Shown piece by piece: positions 60,421-64,000 of a stretch of 64,000 nt of DNA; within the stretch, counting starts at the first letter, position 1, and every line of letters begins with the position of its first letter. The position numbers and the translations under genes are program-made. The stretch covers positions 1,302,001 to 1,366,000 of the forward strand of contig NZ_AP022605.1 in NCBI RefSeq assembly GCF_010728155.1, read 5' to 3'. Under the pieces are notes generated by a model. That model saw only the letters and a list, made by a program, of their open reading frames with translations, did no database searches and had not been told where the DNA came from. The DNA comes from Mycolicibacterium doricum. GTDB taxonomy: Bacteria; Actinomycetota; Actinomycetes; Mycobacteriales; Mycobacteriaceae.

Positions 60421-60540
60421 ATGCGGCACCCCGGCAATTCCCGATCGGTGCTGGCCTATGAGGGCATCAGCGAGGTGCATACTCTCGTCATCGGCGAGGC
60501 GTTGACGGAAATGTCCGCGTTCCGCCGGGCACGGCGCTAG
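60421..60540 (+). pseudogene. C-terminal remnant of an acyl-CoA dehydrogenase
   Basis: A 39-codon frame, ATG 60421 to TAG 60540, encodes SVLAYEGISEVHTLVIGEAL followed by TEMSAFRRARR. This is the C-terminal catalytic-loop region of glutaryl-CoA-type acyl-CoA dehydrogenases (YEGT-E-HTLI-GRALTG). The preceding 340 or so residues are absent; the HAD gene ends three bases upstream. Probably a deletion relic and not a functional gene. Confidence 0.7.
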
Positions 60541-60553
60541 TTCAGGAGGCCCG

Positions 60554-61195
60554 GTGGGCAGCACCAGAAATGAAGCGCTCGACGAGTACTTCACGACGAC
60601 GATCACGCAACTGAGAGCGAGCCCCCTGCGCCCCGTGGACCAGTTCGCGCAGAGCTGCTTTCGCTGTTCGACGCCGTATTGGCCAGCCGGCACCTCGATC
60701 TGGCCGCCCGGTGGTTGCGGTCGCGAGGCCGCGGTTACTACACGATCGGATCGTCCGGCCAGGAGAGCAACGCCGCGGTGGCAACGGCGCTGCGGCCAAC
60801 CGATCCGGCGCTGCTGCACTACCGCTCGGGTGGGTTTTTCCTCGCCCGCGCCCAGCAGGTCGACGGCGGACTGACCCGTGGGATCCGGGATGTGCTGCTC
60901 GGTCTGGTCGCGGCCACCGACGAGCCCATCTCCGGTGGGCGGCACAAGGTGTTCGGCCGCGCCGACCTCAGCATCATCCCACAGACCAGCACCATCGCCT
61001 CGCACCTGCCGCGCGCGGTGGGGGTGGCGTTCTCGACGGACCGTGCCCGCAAACTGCGCGTGCCGTGCCACTGGCCGGATGACGCGGTCACCGTGTGCAG
61101 TTTCGGCGACGCGTCGGTCAACCACTCCACCGCGGTCGGTGCGCTCAACACCGCCATGCACACCGCCTACCAGGGCATGCCGATCGAAAGTAGGT
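60554..61195 (+). pseudogene. 2-oxoacid dehydrogenase E1 component, 5' fragment (frameshifted)
   Basis: TPP-dependent E1 of the fused alpha/beta type. It begins at GTG 60554 with AGGAGG upstream (GSTRNEALDEYFTTTITQL). The frame then shifts near 60615-60622: the continuation (PAPRGPVRAELLSLFDAVL, SRHLDLAARWLRSRG, TIGSSGQESNAAVATALRP, IIPQTSTIASHLPRAVG, CSFGDASVNHSTAVGALN) is in another frame. It is cut after AYQGMPI (about 61185), where IS sequence begins. About 210 residues of an expected 700 or so are left. Confidence 0.85.
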
Positions 61196-61206
61196 AGCGC
61201 GGCGGA

Positions 61207-61240
61207 CCCCTGCCTTCAGGCATGGGGGTGAGCGCGTCAA
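61207..61240 (+). repeat. extra right-end-like hairpin at the left side of the insertion
   Basis: CCCCTGCC-TTCA-GGCA-T-GGGG (61207-61227) forms a hairpin with one bulge, and GTCAA follows at 61236-61240. Hairpin then GTCAA is also how the true right end looks (62990-63022). It may be all that remains of an earlier IS605-type copy. Confidence 0.55.
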
Positions 61241-61288
61241 GTTCCTGCTTTGGGTGGCCACTGCGCGGGTACGGTTCCGGCGTGTTGA

Positions 61289-61319
61289 AACATTAGATGG
61301 TTGATCGCTGTCTAATGTT
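61289..61319. repeat. left-end palindrome of the IS605-type element
   Basis: AACATTAGA (61289-61297) and TCTAATGTT (61311-61319) are perfect nine-base inverted repeats, 13 bases apart. IS200/IS605 ends carry such sub-terminal hairpins, recognised by TnpA as single-stranded DNA. It overlaps the first possible tnpA start codon. Confidence 0.6.
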
Positions 61320-61725
61320 GTCGGGTGTGGGTGTTACGTTGCGGACGAACGCGAATATCGCGTTCGGGTGCGCCTATCACGTTGTCTGGTGCCCGAAATA
61401 CAGACGCAAGGTGATCGGCGGGCGGATGGAGCAGCGGCTCAAGGACATCATCGTCGAGGTGATCGAGGAGAAGGGGGCATGGTTGATCGAGATGGAGACC
61501 ATGCCTGAGCACGTGCATCTGCTGGTGGAGGTCGACCCGCAGTTGGGGGTTCACAAGCTGGTGAAGGCCATCAAGGGCAGGTCCTCGCGGCTGCTGCGGC
61601 AGGAGTTCTCGTGGCTGAAATCGCGGTTGCCGACATTGTGGACGAATTCGTATTTCGTGGCGACGGTGGGTGGGGCACCGTTGTCGGTGATCAACCGCTA
61701 CGTCGAGTCGCAGAAGGATCGTTGA
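61297..61725 (+). CDS. tnpA: IS200/IS605 family Y1 transposase TnpA
   Basis: Single-strand transposase of the HUH/Y1 class, up to 142 residues and intact. Motifs: AYHVVWCPKYRRKV near the start, the HUH motif MPEHVHLLVEV (about residue 69), and the catalytic tyrosine in VINRYVESQ (about 136). ATG 61297 lies in the left-end palindrome; ATG 61315 is an in-frame alternative and perhaps the more likely. tnpB begins four bases after the stop. Confidence 0.9.
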   Translation: MVDRCLMLSGVGVTLRTNANIAFGCAYHVVWCPKYRRKVIGGRMEQRLKDIIVEVIEEKGAWLIEMETMPEHVHLLVEVDPQLGVHKLVKAIKGRSSRLLRQEFSWLKSRLPTLWTNSYFVATVGGAPLSVINRYVESQKDR

Positions 61726-61729
61726 GATC

Positions 61730-62978
61730 GTGGTGACGGGGCGGCGGTTTCGGGTGGAGTTCACCGACGCGCAGGCGGTGTTCGCCGAGCAGATCGGGGC
61801 AGTGTGTCGGGCGGTGTGGAACACCGGGTTGGAGCAGCGCGGTGAATACCGCCGCCGCGGGCGTGGATGAACTACGGGCCCCAGGCCAAAGAGTTGGCCG
61901 AAGCCAAGACTGAGCATTCGTGGCTCAGAGACGTTTCGGGCACTGCCTGCAGCAGACACTGATGGATCTGGATAAGGCGTGCCGTGAGCAGGGGACGTTT
62001 CGGGTGCATTGGCGTTCGGGTCGGCGGTGGGCGCCGTCGTTCCGGTTCCCCGAGGGCAACAAGATGGTGGTGGAGAAGCTCAGCTGCAAACATGCGCGGG
62101 TGAAGCTGCCCAAGCTTGGGTGGGTGAAATTCCGGGCGTCACGCAGCCTGCAGGGGGAAACCGTCCGCTCGGCCACCCTGTCGCGGGACGGTGCGCACTG
62201 GTTCGTGTCGTTGCTCGTCGACGACGGGATCGCGGCCCCGGCAGAGCACGCCGCCCCGGGGACCGCGGTGGGGGTGGATCGTGGTGTGGTGGCGGTGGCC
62301 ACCAGCGACGGTGAGCTGGCTGACCGGGAGTTCGTCACGACCGGTGAACGCCGCCGCCTGGTAGCGCTGCAACGCAGGCTGTCCCGCGCGGCCAAGGGGT
62401 CGGCAAACCGCACCAAGACCCGGCGGGCTCTGGCGAAGTTGCGGGCCACTGAGCGGCACCGCCGCCAGGATTTCTGCGTCCAGACCGCGCACCGCCTGGC
62501 CCAGTCGAACGCAGTCGTGGTGCTCGAAGATCTCAAGACCCGCAACATGACGCGCCGTGCTGCTCGGGTCGAAGATCCCGGCAACGCCGGGGCGTTCCTG
62601 CCGAACGGCGCGTCGAGTAAATCCGGTTTGAATCGGGCTGTACTGGGGAAAGGATGGTATCGGTTCGAGCAAGCGTTGAGGTCTGTGTCGCGTTATGCCG
62701 GGACACAGGTGATCAAGGTTCCGGCGGCCTTCACGTCGCAACGGTGTCCGGTGTGTGGGCATGTTGACCCGGAATCCCGTGAGAGCCAAGCGGTGTTTCG
62801 GTGCACAAACTGCCCGCACGGGCCCGTACACGCTGATGTGAACGCCGCCAAGAATGTATTGGCCGCAGGGCTTGCGGTCACCGCCTGCCGAGAAACCACA
62901 GCGCCTGCGGGTGTTGCGGTGACGTCGACGCAGGAACCAGCAGGAAACCGCGAGGAATTACTGCTCCAACCCGTCTAA
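61730..62978 (+). pseudogene. tnpB: tnpB, RNA-guided RuvC nuclease, with two N-terminal frameshifts
   Basis: The start GTG 61730 encodes TGRRFRVEFTDAQAVF... to a stop at 61868-61870. A second frame continues MNYGPQAKELAEAKTEHSWL to about 61930. The third, open to 62978 (352 codons from ATG 61920), holds the rest: RuvC-I Asp in VGVDRGVVAVATSDG, RuvC-II Glu in VVLEDLKTRNM, zinc-finger CPVCGHVDPES and CTNC, and RuvC-III Asp in HADVNAAKNVLA. Two one-base deletions explain it. The catalytic core is intact, the N-terminus broken; sequencing error is an alternative. Confidence 0.8.
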
Positions 62979-63022
62979 CAGGTTGGAATCCCCCGACTTT
63001 CAGCCGTGCGGAGGAACGTCAA
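62966..63022 (+). repeat. right end of the IS605-type element, putative omega-RNA 3' part
   Basis: Two structured parts follow or overlap the tnpB stop: CCAACC (62966-62971) paired with GGTTGG (62981-62986), and an imperfect hairpin from CCCCCGAC (62990-62997) to 63011, ending in GTCAA (63018-63022). In TnpB systems this region makes the guide RNA scaffold; the guide would then begin in the E1 remnant. Inferred from family knowledge. Confidence 0.5.
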
Positions 63023-63503
63023 CGCGCTTTACCACACCAAGGATCTGCACACCGACGGCGACGAACAGTGGCTGGCACCGCTGACCCGGGCGCCGGCGCC
63101 GATCGGGCGGGCGCGAACCTACGGCGACGGCACCGACCTGACGGTCCTGACCTTCGGCAACGGCCTGTGGATGAGCCTGCGGGTCGCGCGGCGGCTCGAA
63201 CGCCTGCACATCGCGACCCGCGTCGTCGATCTGCGTTGGCTCGCACCGTTGCCCGTCGACGACATGCTCCGCGAAGCGCAGGCCTCCGGGCGGGTGCTGA
63301 CCGTCGACGAGACCCGCGAGACCGGCGGCGTGGGCGAAGGCATACTCGCCGCGCTGCTGGCCCACGGGTACACCGGCCGCGTCGAGCGGGTGGCCAGCCG
63401 CGACAGCTTCATTCCGCTCGGCGACGCCGCACTTCAGTCGCTGCTGAGCGAGGACGCCATCGAGGCGGCCGCCATCAAGCTGGCCGGAACGGCTGGCGGT
63501 TGA
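63023..63503 (+). pseudogene. 2-oxoacid dehydrogenase E1 component, 3' fragment
   Basis: Resumes E1 coding right after the IS end: ALYHTKDLHTDGDEQWLAP, RARTYGDGTDLTVLTFGNGL, VVDLRWLAPLPVDDML, VDETRETGGVGEGI and ASRDSFIPLGDAAL. These are the C-terminal (transketolase-C) part of the E1 beta half. About 160 residues remain. The TPP-binding alpha C-terminus and beta N-terminus are gone, so no functional enzyme can be made. Confidence 0.85.
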
Positions 63504-63511
63504 GCTCTTGC

Positions 63512-63517
63512 TAACTT
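63512..63517 (+). promoter_or_regulatory. -10 hexamer TAACTT, leaderless promoter
   Basis: TAACTT fits TANNNT and ends exactly six bases before the ATG at 63524. The spacer GAGCGG has no usable Shine-Dalgarno. Confidence 0.55.
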
Positions 63518-63523
63518 GAGCGG

Positions 63524-64000
63524 ATGCCCGCAACGGATCCGGTCCGGCCGCTCGCCGGCGTGCGCATCGTCGAGATCTCCAGCTTCGTGGCGGTACCGCT
63601 GGCGGGGATGACGTTGACGCAGCTGGGTGCCGAAGTGATCCGTGTCGATCCGGTCGGGGGCGCCGCCGACTACCGGCGCTGGCCGGTCACCGACGCCGGG
63701 GACAGCATCTACTGGGCTGGCTTGAACAAGGGCAAGCGTTCGGTCGCCGTGGACATGCGCAGTGCCGAAGGTCAGGAGCTGGTGGCCCGCCTGATCGTCG
63801 AAGCCGGGGTGTTGATCACCAACGTCGGTGGGCGGCAGTGGTGTTCGTACGACACGCTGGCGTCCCATCGCCGGGATCTCATCCACGTCGAAGTCTCGGG
63901 GCGCGCCGACGGCGGCACCGCGGTGGATTACACCGTCAACGCGGCCACCGGGTTCCCCCTGGTGACGGGACCGCCCGAACTGGCCGCCCCGGTCAACCAC
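63524..64000 (+). CDS. CaiB/BaiF family CoA-transferase, partial
   Basis: First 159 codons of a class III CoA-transferase; it runs past the window end. Family features: PLAGVRIVEISSFVAVPLAG, LGAEVIRVDPVGG, WAGLNKGKRSVAVDMRS and LIVEAGVLITNVG. The catalytic Asp region would lie beyond the window. Such enzymes move CoA between carboxylic acids in catabolism of steroids, carnitine or aromatic acids; the neighbouring E1 and acyl-CoA dehydrogenase relics suggest a former degradative cluster. Confidence 0.88.
   Translation, partial: MPATDPVRPLAGVRIVEISSFVAVPLAGMTLTQLGAEVIRVDPVGGAADYRRWPVTDAGDSIYWAGLNKGKRSVAVDMRSAEGQELVARLIVEAGVLITNVGGRQWCSYDTLASHRRDLIHVEVSGRADGGTAVDYTVNAATGFPLVTGPPELAAPVNH

Larger units (their letters stand above)
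61187..63022 (+). mobile_element. IS200/IS605-type element with tnpA and tnpB, inserted in the E1 gene
   Basis: Y1 transposase gene tnpA and RuvC-type tnpB lie in the same orientation between the two E1 fragments. A left-end palindrome (61289-61319) precedes tnpA. The right end after tnpB has an imperfect hairpin and finishes AGGAACGTCAA (63012-63022), where E1 coding resumes. The left limit is uncertain: a second right-end-like hairpin (61207-61227) lies before the left end. Roughly 1 kb of E1 is missing at the site, so this is an insertion plus deletion. Confidence 0.8.

Noticed and set aside
61929..62978. TnpB fragment as a complete, normal tnpB gene
   Set aside because: Recognisable TnpB sequence continues upstream in two other frames, so it is a frameshifted longer gene.

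Overview
This is a high-GC actinobacterial chromosome segment. Almost every gene has its closest recognisable counterpart in Mycobacterium. The order is that of the M. tuberculosis interval running from Rv2994 down to Rv2901c, read in the opposite orientation (locus tags are recalled, not searched). The M. tuberculosis PDIM/PGL lipid locus, which lies between coaD (kdtB) and the Rv2927c homologue there, is absent: coaD is followed only by a hemerythrin-like gene and then sepIVA. Together with extra genes (Mn catalase, type II IPP isomerase, a cystathionine gamma-lyase-like gene, tandem aldo/keto reductases) this suggests an environmental, probably fast-growing mycobacterium.

Layout. 1-3000: Mn catalase, a hemerythrin protein and an MFS transporter. 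3056-5700: FAH-family enzyme, gltX, tRNA-Gln(CTG) and tRNA-Glu(CTC), followed by a four-unit tandem repeat. 5840-9570: IclR regulator divergent from leuCD, then hupB with a PAKK tail. 9620-13530 (minus strand): fbiD-ppk-mutT1. 13600-16870: gpsA, a PLP enzyme, ddlA. 16870-24510: DUF3515 protein, Lrp-like RAM-domain protein, thiL, ung, rpmB, DAK2/FakA-like protein, recG, secreted nuclease. 24600-28520: aldo/keto reductase and its decayed twin, lipN, and a DsbA-like/VKOR disulfide pair. 28570-33050: pyc, rsmD, coaD. 33130-43740: hemerythrin, sepIVA, yceD, rnc, mutM, osmC-like, acyP, smc, fni, ftsY. 43780-48200: the nitrogen operon amt-glnB-glnD behind GlnR-like boxes. 48260-53530: ffh, amidohydrolase, two DD-carboxypeptidases, a methyltransferase. 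53550-59550: the rpsP-khpA-rimM-trmD and rplS-lepB-rnhB-DUF2469 translation/secretion clusters, with lppW between them. 59640-64000: an accessory, decaying end with a HAD hydrolase, an acyl-CoA dehydrogenase remnant, a 2-oxoacid dehydrogenase E1 gene destroyed by a frameshift, an IS200/IS605 element and a deletion, and the start of a CaiB/BaiF CoA-transferase.

How it works together. Most of the window is housekeeping: translation (gltX, tRNAs, rpsP, rplS, rimM, trmD, rsmD, rpmB), protein export and folding (ffh, ftsY, lepB, DsbA-like/VKOR), chromosome maintenance (smc, hupB, recG, ung, mutM, rnhB, mutT1), wall synthesis and division (ddlA, carboxypeptidases, sepIVA), leucine synthesis, anaplerosis (pyc), CoA and thiamine cofactors, and nitrogen sensing.

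Strongest unusual signals. (1) Between lepB and rnhB lies a perfect 34-bp tandem array. Each unit is a complete mini-cistron (Shine-Dalgarno, ATG, ten codons for [13 protein letters not shown]) with a one-base gap to the next ATG, and the array ends by supplying the Shine-Dalgarno for the TTG start of rnhB. (2) Many genes carry a TANNNT -10 hexamer exactly 6-7 nt before their start codon, the signature of leaderless transcription. (3) An 18-codon ORF is stop/start-coupled to the DUF2469 gene. (4) rsmD appears to use a CUG start coupled to the pyc stop. (5) A 63-bp dispersed intergenic repeat occurs twice. (6) rpsP and rplS share a matched promoter. (7) The IS605-type insertion in the E1 pseudogene is flanked on both sides by right-end-like hairpins.
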